From the NCBI GenBank assembly GCA_029168955.1, contig JAPDOI010000010.1, positions 1,151,501-1,215,500 of the forward strand: a stretch of 64,000 nt of DNA, read 5' to 3'. Position numbers and translations under genes: made by a program. Source of the stretch: Aplectana chamaeleonis. Its lineage: Eukaryota > Nematoda > Chromadorea > Rhabditida > Cosmocercidae. Shown here piece by piece: positions 21,960 to 33,759 of this stretch. Position 1 is the first letter of the stretch; each line of letters starts with the position of its first letter. The notes below the pieces were generated by a model. It did no database searches and was not told the origin of the DNA. It was given only the letters and a program-made list of their open reading frames with translations.

Positions 21960-22650
21960 ATAGAGGATTTTAACACAGTACAGGAATTCGGCCCACCACG
22001 CCTACCGTGAGATCCTGGGCCCCTCAAATGTGGTGGAATTGGTGGCCGCGCTACTCCTCAGCTGGGGCACCTCGCCACCCACAGCACCAAACGATCGCCA
22101 CAGAGACCAACCAATGTCGAGGATCAAGTGATCACGTCCAATATGAATTCTTCATATTGGTTACACATAGAAAACAGTTTGAACTGAGTATTAGAAGATT
22201 CTGAATTTTATTCATTTTTTCTGATTTTGAAAATCCTTTTTTTTCAATTTCAAATTGACTGAAGTGGTTCAATTTTTGTTTTTTTTTGATTTTATTCTAC
22301 TTTATGGAAATTTTTGATTTATTTCATTTCAGAGAAAAACTTAATTCAATTTTGGGAATTATTAGTTTGATTACAATTTTCAAATTTCAATGAAATTTTA
22401 AACCTAATTCAAATTTTGATAATGGAGGCTTTGTCGATAAGCCTCAGTATTGGCCTTCTCTTTCCGAATAGAGGATTTTAACACAGTACAGGAATTCGGC
22501 ACACCACGCCTAGCGTCAGATCCTGGGCCCCTCAAATGTGGTGGAATTGGTGGCCGCTCTACTCCTCAGTTGGGCCATCTCGCCACCCACAGCACCAGTC
22601 GATCGCCACAGAAACCAACCTATTGCGAGGATCAAGTGAGCACGCCTAGT
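21960..22650 (+). repeat. Internal repeat units of the foldback, left side
   Basis: Two copies of the block AGAGGATTTTAACACAGTAC...CAGGAATTCGGC begin at about 21962 and 22470, on the strand opposite to the right-hand set. The block includes TGTGGTGGAATTGGTGGCCG and CGATCGCCACAGA. Each copy leaves a 65-68-codon open frame that I regard as non-genic. Confidence 0.7.
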
Positions 22651-22799
22651 TTATAACAACCCTTTATCTACGGTCCAATATGAAATCTTCATATTGGTTA
22701 CACATAGAAACGAGTTGGAACTGAGTATTAGAAGATTCTTAATTTTTTTCTGATTTTTAAAATCCATTTTTTTAAATTTTAATTCTTCATTTATTTCTT

Positions 22800-23470
22800 C
22801 GAATTTTTCAACATTTTTTTTCCCGAAAACTCGACTTTCAGATAGGAATTCCGCGAGAATCAGCCGCTTTTTGATAAAAACTCTGAAAATTCTGTCGTTC
22901 TTCAAAATCTAAAAAAAATGAATGAAATTTTTGAAAATTATTCACGAAGTTGCATAGAACTTCAGACGCGTCAGTTTCGTTTAACTCGGACCAAAAAAAC
23001 ATCCTTCGTCATTTTTTTCGAATTCTACATTTTTTTGCTCCTGGGGCCGTATGCAAGAACGCGCTGGCTGGGGCAGGGGCAGTGCAGTCGGCGCCTTTGA
23101 AGATCGCTGTTGCTTACAAGACAGGACATGTTTCTCGTAGTTGGTCACAAGTCGAAACGCGTATGTCGTGCCCCATCGCTGTGCCCTAGCCGCCCCAGCT
23201 AGGAGATTAGAGCGGCTGGGGGCAGTGAGAAAGACTGCTGGGGCACGACATACGTGTCTTGACTTGTGACCAACCACGATAGACGTGTCCTGTTTTGTGA
23301 GCAGCGGCGATCTTCAAAGGCGCCGACTGCACTGCCCTTGCCCCATCCGGCGCGCTCTTGCATACGGCCCCCGAAAACTCTAAACAGTCAGATGGGAATT
23401 CCACGAGAATCGGCTCTTTCTCATAAAAACCCTGAAAATGCGCTGTTGCAAGGGTTTTTTATTTTCTTGC
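22800..23470. mobile_element. GC-rich hairpin nested in the centre of the foldback
   Basis: At 23040-23372 an inverted repeat has ends GGGGCCGTATGCAAGAACGC and GCGCTCTTGCATACGGCCCC. Arms share AGTGCAGTCGGCGCCTTTGA and a TTGGTCACAAGTC block. It is flanked by near-direct copies of AAAACTCGACTTTCAGATAG and AAAACTCTAAACAGTCAGAT (22824 and 23377), followed by GGAATTCC-CGAGAATC. The asymmetry of the foldback centre is explained by this insertion. Confidence 0.6.
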
Positions 23471-23789
23471 TCCGGAAAAGTCATACATGAGTTCCCGTAA
23501 ACTTAAAATAAAGAAAAAAAGTTCTAGTGGTCTCTTCAATTTCTTAAAGCAATTTCAAAAGTTTGGATGGAATGATTTTTTTCAGTCCCTAACCTTAGCA
23601 TTGTAGTTAGGTTGGTCTCTGTGGCGATCGATTGGTGCTGTGGGTGGCTAGGTGTTTTTCTGTAGAATGAAATAAATTGAAAATTTTTATAAACTGGAAT
23701 AAAATAAAAAAAAACAATCAAGCCACTTTAGTTTGAATTGAAATTAGAAATTGGAAAAAAAGGATTTTTAAAATCAGAAAAAAATTGAT

Positions 23790-25600
23790 AAAATTCAGAA
23801 TCTTCTAATACTCAGTTCAAACTGTTTTCTATGTGTAACCAATATGAAGAATTCATATTGGACGTGATCACTTGATCCTCGACATTGGTTGGTCTCTGTG
23901 GCGATCGATTGGTGCTGTGGGTGGCGAGATGGTTCAGCTGAGGAGTAGCGCGGCCACCAATTCCACCACATTTGAGGGGCCCAGGATCTCACGGTAGGCG
24001 TGGTGGGCCGAATTCCTGTACTGTGTTAAAATCCTCTATTCGGAAAGAGAAGGCCAATACTGAGGCTTATCGACAAAGCCTCCATTATCAAAATTTGAAT
24101 TAGGTTTAAAATTTCATTGAAATTCGAAAATTGTAATCAAACTAATAATTCCCAAAATTGAATTAAGTTTTTTCTCTAAAATGAAATAAATTAAAAATTT
24201 CCATAAAGTAGAATAAAATCAAAAGAAAACAAAAATTGAACCACTTCAGTCAATTTGAAATTGGAAAAAAAAGGATTTTCAAAATCAGAAAAAAATGAAT
24301 AAAATTCAGAATCTTCTAATACTCAGTTCAAACTGTTTTCTATGTGTAACCAATATGAAGAATTCATATTGGACGTGATCACTTGATCCTCGACATTGGT
24401 TGGTCTCTGTGGCGATCGATTGGTGCTGTGGGTGGCGAGGTGCCCCAGCTGAGGAGTAGCGCGGCCACCAATTCCACCACATTTGAGGGGCCCAGGATCT
24501 CACGGTAGGCGTGGTGGGCCGAATTCCTGTACTGTGTTAAAATCCTCTATTCGGAAAGAGAAGGCCAATACTGAGGCTTATCGACAAAGCCTCCATTATC
24601 AAAATTTGAATTAGGTTTGGAATTTCATTGAAATTCGAAAATTGTAATCAAACTAATAATTCCCAACATTGAATTAAGTTTTTCTCTGAAATAAAATAAA
24701 TTAAAAATTTCCATAAAGTAGAATAAAATGAAAAAAAACAAAAATTGAACCACTTCAGTCAATTTGAAATTGGAAAAAAAGGATTTTTAAAGTCAGAAAA
24801 AAATGAATAAAATTCAGAACCTTCTAATACTCAGTTCAAACTCTTTTCTATGTGTAACCAATATGAAGAATTCATATTGGACGTGATCACTTGATCCTCG
24901 ACATTGGTTGGTCTCTGTGGCGATCGATTGGTGCTGTGGGTGGCGAGGTGCCCCAGCTGAGGAGTAGCGCGGCCACCAATTCCACCACATTTGAGGGGCC
25001 CAGGATCTCACGGTAGGCGTGGTGGGCCGAATTCCTGTACTGTGTTAAAATCCTCTATTCGGAAAGAGAAGGCCAATACTGAGGCTTATCGACAAAGCCT
25101 CCATTATCAAAGCTTGAATTAGGTTTGAAATTTCATTGAAATTCGAAAATTGTAATCAAACTAATAATTCCCAAAATTGAATTAAGTTTTTCTCTAAAAT
25201 GAAATAAATTAAAAATTTCCATAAAGTAGAATAAAATCAAAAGAAAACAAAAATTGAACCACTTCAGTCAATTTGAAATTGGAAAAAAAAGGATTTTCAA
25301 AATCAGAAAAAAATGAATAAAATTCAGAATCTTCTAATACTCAGTTCAAACTGTTTTCTATGTGTAACCAATATGAAGAATTCATATTGGACGTGATCAC
25401 TTGATCCTCGACATTGGTTGGTCTCTGTGGCGATCGATTGGTGCTGTGGGTGGCGAGGTGCCCCAGCTGAGGAGTAGCGCGGCCACCAATTCCACCACAT
25501 TTGAGGGGCCCAGGATCTCACGGTAGGCGTGGTGGGCCGAATTCCTGTACTGTGTTAAAATCCTCTATTCGGAAAGAGAAGGCCAATACTTAGGCTTATC
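23790..25600 (-). repeat. Tandem ~510-bp units, right side of the foldback
   Basis: Four near-identical units start at about 23795, 24306, 24814 and 25324 (spacing 511, 508 and 510 bp), with a truncated start of a fifth near 23605. Each carries CGATCGATTGGTGCTGTGGG and CCACCACATTTGAGGGG. The left side has only two units, so copy number differs between arms, as expected from unequal exchange or gene conversion. Confidence 0.75.
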
Positions 25601-27464
25601 GACAAAGCCTCCATTATCAAAGCTTGAATTAGGTTTGAAATTTCATTGAAATTCGAAAATTGTAATCAAATAAATAATTTTCAAATTTGAATTAAATAAA
25701 CATTTTCCTTAAAATGAAATAAATTATAAGGTAACTCGAATTTTATTCAAATTTTCCAAAAATGGAAATCACAGTAAAAACTGAAATAAATTAGCTTTGT
25801 TAAAAAAATTGAAACAAATTCGAACTCGAGTTTTCTTGATTTTTTCACAAAAAAGCATCAACATCATAAATCTCCGCTTTCATAAAATTGAGATAGAGAG
25901 ATAGAAAAGATACACCCACCCTGCATTTTGATTGTCCTTTGCAAAAAGGAACATATAAATTTATATTGCTGATCAGGAAAAGGTTTCATAAGTACATGGA
26001 AACATGAAAACTCTAATGAATTATCAAAACAGTGCATCTGGGAGAAGCATTGGTCAGAAGCAATTCCATGGGGAGAATGCGTATTGTTGTGATAGTAACC
26101 AACACTTCGGGGAGTATAGAACGAGCAGTTCGGACCAAGCTAAATGCAAGCTCTAGTGAATGATGCACTCCGGCGTTCCTCCTACACTGACCTGCATTCA
26201 AATTAATACTTGATGGGGTGGCTTTCTAGGTGTGAAGTAGGCCTCAGGAAACCTCTAATTGACCTTATCGGATCTGTAGACACTCCCTGTCCGCAGTTCA
26301 TATCAATCGGGCTGTGTGTTGCGTCAAAATGCCTGATTTTAATAAGAAAAGTAAATACTTGAAATTCGCGGCAAAGTTTCAACTTTCAAAATATTAATTG
26401 AGTCCAAAACTTGAGGAAACTCAAAAATTCGAGTCAGATAAAAATTTCAAAAATTGAACTAAGTTTAGATTTTCCGAAGATTGAAATAAAATAAAAAAAT
26501 TAAACTTGGAGTAACTTAGGATTTCTTTATAACTTATGAAAATTTGGTATTCCAAAATCAGAAATCAACTTGAGTGAAATTCAGATTTTTCATCACCTGA
26601 ACTAAATTCATATTATTCAAGAGTTGGAATAAACTAGAAACTCTCAAAAACAACAATTCGAAAATTCACAATGTGAAATAAATTCCGAATTTCTAAAACT
26701 TGAAAAAAAATTCGGGTGTTGAATATCAGAAATAATTTGAAATGATTTCAGATTATTTACAATTTGGATTAAATTCAGATTTTTTTTAATTGAAGTGATT
26801 TAGAATTTTCCGTTATTTCATAAATTAGAGATTTCCATAATGAGTTAGGTTTTTCAATAAATTAGAAATTTAAAAAAATTGAAATAAATTTGAAATTTTC
26901 GGTAATTGGAAAATGCTCTAGATTTCAATATCAGAAATAAACTTTAATCGAATTCAGAATTTTCAGAATTTAAAACGGATTCAGATTTTCCAAAAACTGC
27001 AATCAATTAGAAGTCGCAAAAGATACGACTTTCGTGACTTCTCTGAGAAAATTAGGGCGAGTATTCCATTGCTTTGAAGTACTCTGAATGGAGTTTCTAT
27101 AGAATCGTTTTGAGTCAGAGATGGTTCTATTTGAATTCTTGTAAGATTCCGATATATATCAGGCTTGGCTTTGGTGCGTAAACTGCGCCATACAGTACAG
27201 TGCTCGTTAATAACTCAGCGCACTAGCGGAGACTCGCCCGTTTATGGCTCGCCTCAGGTACTTCAGCAAATGAAGGATGACAAATTTATCACTCGAACAT
27301 TGAAAATCAGATCATTGTGTTCGTCTCGACGTCTTGAGTCGATTGATATAACTTTCTATTCACTTTAGTCCGTTAGCAACGAAGTTATGACGAAAAGACG
27401 AAAAAGACGCGCTTCCGCGTCTTCTGCGTCTTTTTTACAAGAATTAGGGTGGGTATTGTAGTAG

Positions 27465-28599
27465 CAGGAACATCCTCCCAGATTATCGCCGCATTCAATG
27501 CGCGCCGAATATGCATTCAACTCGAAGACAAGGCGGTTACGAGCACACTCAGGGAACGTGCTGCAAGGGAGCACGTGCTCTTATAGTGTTTCAGATTACA
27601 ACACGTGCCCCGACAAATGAAACTTTCAATGCTTGCATGATACACATTCAACTCGATGAAAAAAGGATTTCCCAAAAAAGGAAAGAATGCGAAAAACTCT
27701 TGAGGCGGGACACAGATGCCTGTAGCCTCGCTGGTTCAATTACACTAGTTTGCGGTGCTTTGCTTGCCCAGCCGTTGGAGACCTCGTCCAACCAATCGCG
27801 GCCCCAGATAGTGCTCGGCGAGCTGGTCGAGTTGCATGTCGCGGTGTGCCGGGCGCGTCGCGTGCCGATATGCAGCTACGATAACGCTGGACTAGCCTCC
27901 TGCGATTAAATTTTGCAGCATGTGCTCCTACGATAAAATTTTGCAGCACGCGGTGCTTTTTGGAGCACGTGTCCCTGCAATACACTTTTTCAATGGGAGT
28001 GGTCACTCGAGTTGGATACATATTCGACACGCATTCGGCACGCACATTTCGGAGCTCACAAGATACTCCATTTCGCTGATCCCGGACTACGCTAAAACGG
28101 CTTCCCTTGTTAACCAGAAGAGGTGATATCAACAATTACAATTACAAACTACAATTTTTTCATCTCGCTACATTACCTTTCCTCGAGTATTGACAACATG
28201 GATGGGAATCAGGGTAAATGAACACCCCCGAATGATCAGAGATTCCTGACAAACAACTAAAAATGACGCAAATGAAACACATAAAGGGATGGAAAAAATC
28301 AAAATCTGCCTACGAAGGCAGTTGCTGAAAGCTCCGTAAACCACGGAAACCTCCGGGTCCATCACGGGGAACGCCGCGAGGTGCATCTCTCGGCATGCTA
28401 CCAACACCCCTTCCACGGGAAGACGTTATTAAATAATGAATCACAGATCTCTAATTATTAATAAAGAGAAGAATTATCGTAGAAGTCTACAGCATCATCA
28501 AAAAATAAAACGAATTGCAAATCTCATATAACCGAAAATGAGAACTTGGACGGCACGATCTTCGTGATACATCGATTGATGGACGCTGCCACCGCCCCT
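27465..28599. other. No gene recognised
   Basis: Plus-strand frames at 27511-27909 (132 codons) and minus at 27740-28135 overlap each other and match no family I recognise. TTTTGCAGCA occurs twice at 27912 and 27950 with AAAATTTTGCAGCAyG context, a short local duplication. Nothing firm to annotate. Confidence 0.4.
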
Positions 28600-28860
28600 C
28601 CCGCGAATGTTCTGTAGAACAGCCCATCGACCTGCGCAGCCGTAGACATCCCAAATTGACGTCCTGTGGACAACAACTCGGTCTGCGTCGATTTATGGCA
28701 CTTGGCGGGATTGCCGGTCGATGGGCTGTTTAACAGCCCGTCGCCCCCTGCTCAACAGCACACCGGGACGACCCCGCGTAGAGCTACCTGTTCGCCAGCG
28801 GTGACTCGTTCTGGGCGGATCGACGTCCTGTAGACAACAGTGAACATCTGAGACTATAGG
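28600..28860. repeat. GC-rich segment with inverted and direct repeats
   Basis: GAACAGCCCATCGACC at 28618 pairs with GGTCGATGGGCTGTTT at 28717. Direct near-copies TTGACGTCCTGTGGACAACA and TCGACGTCCTGTAGACAACA lie at 28657 and 28820. It resembles a decayed inverted-repeat element. No coding signal. Confidence 0.45.
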
Positions 28861-29269
28861 CAAATTTCAAACCAATCATTTAGTCATGAAATTTCCTTAC
28901 AACTGCATGACAGCAGCAAAAAAAAGTAAAATTTTGAACACATATCAAATAAATCGTGCACTAATAATGAGTAAAACACTATTAAAATCAACGCCATCAA
29001 AATATAGGATTTTGAAAAAAAAAATCTAAAGCCTTCGCTGTGGCTTCCAAATCAGTTAAGTTTTAAAAGATACTTTTGAAGTCCTCGCTCTACTTCGAAT
29101 TTGCTTCTTATTTTCAGTTATTTTTAATAGTTGGAAAAATGATAATTTTCAACTACATACATATAAAGTTCTTAAACGAATCGCCCTGATTTGATGTTGG
29201 AAACGAATAAGAAGCAATGGCTAAAATTACTAGTTTATCAGTCCTTGGAGAAGAAGGATTTTTTCGTAT

Positions 29270-29610
29270 ACGCGAGAAAATTCAGAACGGTACGAATCGA
29301 AATTTTCCAGAACAATCGGTTTTTGAAAATTCTCAAAAAAAAGTGTGAAATTCGGGAAATTAGGATAGGTTCGTGGAAAATCAAAGAATTGAATATTCCA
29401 AAGAAAATTTCATTTTCCGATTTCTCTTACTATGCACGGATGCTTGGATAAACCAAACTCGGGTTGGAAATCGGCAGAAATATCAAAAAATCGAGTATTA
29501 CAAGGAAATAGTGGGCTTACGAGAAAATCGAGAACGGCACAAATTGGAGTTTTCCAGAAGAATCAAACTCTGAAGGATTCTAAGAATGTGAAATTCAGGA
29601 AATTGAGATA
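29270..29610 (+). repeat. Degenerate ~248-bp direct repeat
   Basis: The block AGAAAATTCAGAACGGTACG...GGAAATTAGGATA at 29273 recurs diverged at 29521 (AGAAAATCGAGAACGGCACA...GGAAATTGAGAT). A third diverged copy is at about 31140-31330 (CGGATGCTCAAACAGACCAA, ACTCAGAACGGTATTAATCC), separated by a family-A MITE. The overlapping open frames in this AT-rich stretch follow the repeat and are not called. Confidence 0.5.
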
Positions 29611-30189
29611 CAGTGCTTGCGCCAAGTTTTGTAAAGACGGAGAGCTTCAGGCAAACTTGGCAAAAAAAAACGTCCGAACCTTGCAACTTTTTTGAACAAA
29701 TAGTTTTTTGGTTTCTGGGAGAGTTATCATATCCAAAGCTCAATTTCCTACGGCATAATGCATTTTGTTGACCGAAGCTCCCTAGAATTGCTTGGTTTTT
29801 GAATGAAATTGCTTACTCATAAATTAGATCCTGGTGAAACAATCTTGTGACTGGCGCCGGTAGAGTTTTGGAAGTGCTCCATTAAACACGCTTGTGAACT
29901 TCCCGAAAAGTCGGACTTGTTTTGCGAAGACTTCAAAACCTCAAATGAAGACGTTCGAAAATTCCACCTGCAAAAATCTCGAGATTGGCCTACAACTTTA
30001 TTTTCTGATCCTCTTTCAAATAAGCACTGCGGCAGCCCAATTTGGAAAAGTTTAATTTTCATCCCCTTCACATTTGCCAAGTCCATTCTCGCTTCAAACG
30101 GCACCAGGATAAGAGATGTCTGTGCGGAAAACGAAGAGCTCTCGATGCTGATTCCAAATATGACCCTAGCTCCCCGAAAGGGTCACTCT

Positions 30190-30430
30190 AAAACGTGTTA
30201 TGATGAAAACTCGCAAAAGTCGCGATGTCGTGACTTTTGCGGTTTTTTTTTTTGAGAAAATTAGTGCGGGTATTGTACTACTCAAGGTTTCGCCGTACCT
30301 GGCCGCGCGCGACGTTCTTGGAAAACGGCCACAAAAAAAATTTCATTTAAAAACAAAGCGATTTCAAGACACAATTAGGAAGGAAATTGAACTATGGATT
30401 TAGCGCGGGTGTTATACTACGTACGTCTTT
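30190..30430. repeat. Solo ends related to the foldback tip
   Basis: At 30216-30285 a hairpin CGCAAAAGTCGCGATGTCGT/GACTTTTGCGG is followed by GAGAAAATTAGTGCGGGTAT then TGTACTA. At 30405-30425 TTTAGCGCGGGTGTTATACT occurs. Both resemble the foldback tip (AATTAGGGTGGGTATTGTAG) and an internal block of its arms (20467-20520). These are probably truncated relatives. Confidence 0.5.
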
Positions 30431-30809
30431 TCGAGAAGCTTTCGAGAGCGTTTAAAATAAAGGATTACGTGAAATTTGTCTGTCTCACCTGCACCTACAT
30501 AATTCACGTAAAAAGTATATTGATCGCTCTCCTAGTACTTGTATAATTATTGCCCAAAGTTTCGCCTCACTTTACAGCGCCCGACATTTTTGAGAAACGA
30601 GCACAAAAGCAATTTTTCCAAAAGCGATGCGGTTTTAAGGAACTTCGTGCCACAAATCACATCACTAGGTAGCAATTTGATCTGTGAATCTCACAGCGTA
30701 TCCGGAATTTAAAAAAGTCTGCATTCAAAAAAATATTATAAGCATCGGACTTTTTTGACAATTTTGCCGGAAGCTCTCCGTTTTTACAAAACATAGCGCA
30801 GGCACTGTT

Positions 30810-31087
30810 CTGTGCTTATCTGAACCAAATTCCGGTCCGCAATTGCGTCTCGACACGCTTTGCGGCGGCACGCTTTCGAGTCGCAAGAGTTTCCAGCGCT
30901 GCAGCCGCCGATCTGTTGACTCTAGGTGGGTTTCGGAAATTGGAAACTAAACAAAATTGGAGAATATTGTATAAAAAAGCCACATCGAGTTGGCTTTGGC
31001 TCTGAAAACTCGACTGACTCGTGCGCGTGCGGCCGCGAAGCGTGTCTAGACGCAATTACGGACCGAATTTGGCCCAAAGAAGCACAG
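30810..31087. mobile_element. MITE family A, copy 1 (278 bp)
   Basis: The left end is CTGTGCTTATCTGAACCAAA and the right end finishes GGCCCAAAGAAGCACAG. The arms contain TTCCGGTCCGCAATTGCGTC and its complement, plus GACACGCTTTGCGGC and its complement. The full copy with TA borders is at 36723-37001. It interrupts the degenerate repeat shared by 29.3-29.6 kb and 31.1-31.3 kb. Confidence 0.7.
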
Positions 31088-31379
31088 AAGCTTCGCGGAA
31101 AATAAAAAAACAATGTTTCAGCAAATTTTCTAATTTTCGATAAACTTAAAATTATACCCGGATGCTCAAACAGACCAAACTCGGAGTGGAAATCGGCAAA
31201 AAACCGTGGAATCTAATACCCAAGAGAAAAGCGTGTCTACGCAAATACTCAGAACGGTATTAATCCGAGAATCAGAGAGTTTTCGAAGCATAATAACAAT
31301 CAGGAAATTTTCGAAGAAGGATGAATATGGGAAAATAGGATGACGCAGCAAGACGTCGATGTTTATTGGCTCGTCGCCA

Positions 31380-31490
31380 TCTCACCACATCAGAACGTGC
31401 AAAATCTTGCGAAATATGGCGCGTCACCTCCAGGTCACATCAGAAAATGCAAAACGTGACGAAACATGGCTTCGAGGTAACAACGGAAGG
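31380..31490 (+). repeat. Short tandem duplication of ~51 bp
   Basis: CACATCAGAACGTGCAAAAT...GTCACCTCCAGGT is followed directly by CACATCAGAAAATGCAAAAC...TTCGAGGTAAC. There are two units with about 75 percent identity by eye, and a weaker third. Confidence 0.4.
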
Positions 31491-31599
31491 CTCATGTGCC
31501 CTCCATGTCGCAACAGGAAGGAGTTGTGGGCTCCAGGTGACAACCCGGATTTCCTGAGTTAGTCCGGAGTACGGGGACGTTAGGAGCCCCCACAGGTGA

Positions 31600-31880
31600 G
31601 TAGGGCCGCTTGCCGGGGGCTCACGGAACATTACGCATAACGGAACCCCCCGCCGGGTGCCCCTCCCCCGTGGCGGAGGCCCACATCCCCGTCGGGGGCG
31701 ATATGCATACGGCCCCAGGGATGACATACATGAATGCGGCAGCGATGGTCGGGGAGCGCTACGCCGCACGCACGCGCCACGATTTGAATTCAAGTTGCGA
31801 TGCGTACACGTGACGTTGCGCCTCCTTACCCTGGCCCTCCGCATTCATGCATGCCACTCCAGGGCAGGGCAAAGGCAGTT
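31600..31880. repeat. GC-rich relative of the GGGGCCGTATGCAT family
   Basis: The segment includes CCCCGCCGGGTGCCCCTCCC and GGCGATATGCATACGGCCCC, the reverse-complement vocabulary of 15360-15550. CATTCATGCATGCC at 31838 repeats a motif seen near 2249. The open frames on both strands (119-134 codons) reflect high GC content and not a recognisable protein. Confidence 0.45.
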
Positions 31881-31917
31881 AGGGGCACTGCTCCTGACTG
31901 CCCCGACTACGAATCTA

Positions 31918-32412
31918 CAGTACCGAGCATATTTTTTGCAAAAAAGGCGTTTCGCGGCGTTTTTTGCGCTCAAGAAGCGCCGCATCGCCATAGCTCACCT
32001 CAAACTGACGAAATGAGTTTTTTTAGGTGGTTTCCGTGTTTCTCTCAGTGAGGCGAATGTAACGGTATGTTTAAAAAGCCCTTTCAACGCCGGTATTTTG
32101 TTGGAAATGTGTATTTCCTTCCAAAAGTCACATCGACCAAAGGTCAAAACATGACAGATTTCTGCGATCATGACCGTCTGATCAGTTCATAATGAGAGGT
32201 TAAGAGGTGCAAATATGCCATTTTCGGTTATTTACTGAAGTTAAATCTATTTTTTTTTGTAAAACAGTTACATAGAACTAAATGAATGCAATCCGGAAAT
32301 GACTTCAGAATTGAAATTGGACCACTTTGAAGCAAATTATGGCGTTGCGGCGCATCGTGAGCTCAAAAAACGCCGCAAAACGCTTTCTTTGCAAAAAATA
32401 TGCTCGGTACTG
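31918..32412. mobile_element. TA-flanked MITE (Tc1/mariner-like), copy 2
   Basis: The termini CAGTACCGAGCATATTTTTT and the inverted AAAAAATATGCTCGGTACTG are bordered by TA (31916-31917 and 32413-32414). Arms are about 80 bp, with GGCGTTTCGCGGCGTTTTTT and its diverged complement. Length 495 bp, close to the related 491-bp element at 9723. TA-CAGT at the tip is the usual Tc1/mariner form. No transposase. Confidence 0.7.
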
Positions 32413-32414
32413 TA

Positions 32415-33759
32415 GGGCAGCGGCGTTTCGGCTGGGCCGAAAATGCGGCGACGTTGCAAGAATCGACTTTTTTCTATTCCTCAGACAATATTTTTCTATT
32501 TTCTTTTCTTGTTGACAGTTATATGCTTAACGCTCTCGCTTATAAAATAATTGATTTCATTATTGATAACTTCTCTTCATATCTCTTCATATATCCTGCT
32601 TTTAAGCACTTTCTTGACGTTTTCATTATATAAATTTCACAATACTGCGCGCATCTAAGTTCTCCGTATTTCTTCCGTAATCCTTGCGCAATCAATTCAC
32701 GTGCTACAGTTCCAGTAAAATGAAGAACTTTTGAAAAAGGAAGTTTCAGAAAAATTTGTTCACAAATTGTTCTATATTTTTTCTTGGGAGGAGTGAATCT
32801 CGACACACGTAAAGTCGAGTGTTTCGGAAAACCAACCGTATTTAGATCCTCTGAATTTCGAAAGATAGGTGTAGCGAATTTGGTGTTTTATATGTTGGTT
32901 TGAACAAAATCTTTAGGCGGGAATATATGTTCGCGTCCGGCAATCCTTCAATTGAATAGAGGGCATTTCTTGAAAATCTCTTGAAAGGTGATCGCCAGAA
33001 CTGCCGTTGTTTGTACATTTATATTGCATATCGATAATTTTTTTAGTAATTTATGATTTTCACGAAAAAAAAAAGATACGTGATGAATATATTTCGCCTG
33101 ATCACGAGTGTTACTCATGCAGTGGCATTTTGAGTGCGCATGGATACAGTTCTGCTAACTGACAGTTTCTGCTCGTGAGCCAAAACCTCGAGCACAAGGA
33201 CAATCAGACTAGCATTAATGTTACCCTCCATCGTGCGTAGTCGCACTGCTATCGCGGGAAGCACAGCTGCTTCTGAGCAGGACTGGTTTGACATACTTAA
33301 TTGTTTCGTAATTCTTCGCCATTGGTGTTCTTACAAGTTCTTAAGATAAATGTTTTGCCGAAAAATTTTAGTTTAGTCACGTTCTCACCAGAGTCAAAAG
33401 TTTCAGAAGCTTGACTCCGATTTTTCATATCATCTCAACTGTAAAATCTCAGCTGAGCTCGTCTAATCGATCGTAGGTTTCAGCCGTAAAATGGCGCGAG
33501 CTGTGCGTAATTGCGTACACAGCGCTGGGGCTAGCTGCCCCGACGCGCTCAAGCTCATGTGCATGCGGGGCAGGGCACCGACTCTCGGGGCGCCTGCCCT
33601 GCCCTTGCTCTTGCCCCGCGTTGATGCATCTGGCCCTTGAGGGCTACCACAAATGTTTTTCATAGAAGCCTCAAGGACGAAGTTTATCGTGAACAGTGCC
33701 TTTAATCATCTTTTTATTTTTAATTTCCAAATTTTGAGAATTATTTTTTCCATCACGGA
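32415..33759. other. No gene; GC-rich patch at 33480-33640
   Basis: No gene supported. At 33480-33640 a GC-rich patch with GGGGCTAGCTGCCCC and GCATGCGGGGCAGGGC resembles the other GC-rich inverted-repeat families. A right-type end GTTTATCGTGAACAGTGCCT then TTAA sits at 33681-33704. Confidence 0.4.

Larger units (their letters stand above)
20064..27461. mobile_element. 7.4-kb foldback element with ~2-kb inverted arms
   Basis: Left arm from 20064 and right arm ending 27461 are inverted copies for about 2.2 kb (left ~20064-22250, right ~25270-27461), tip CTACAATACCCACCCTAATT, with TA bordering each tip. Paired landmarks hold a constant coordinate sum of about 47,525-47,530, so there are few indels. 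Just inside the tips is a self-complementary GACGC...GCGTC segment. The middle is an asymmetric set of ~510-bp repeats. No transposase frame is visible; the recurring 65-codon frame is repeat DNA. It is probably non-autonomous and fairly recent, given arm identity. Confidence 0.8.

Noticed and set aside
21329..26201. Recurring 62-65-codon frames (RSWAPQMWWNWWPRY-type)
   Set aside because: They are copies of the 510-bp and arm repeats of the foldback element in both orientations; identity comes from the DNA repeat and there is no sign of coding selection.
27511..28135. Opposing 131-132-codon frames
   Set aside because: They overlap each other, lack splice or family evidence, and end in locally duplicated sequence.
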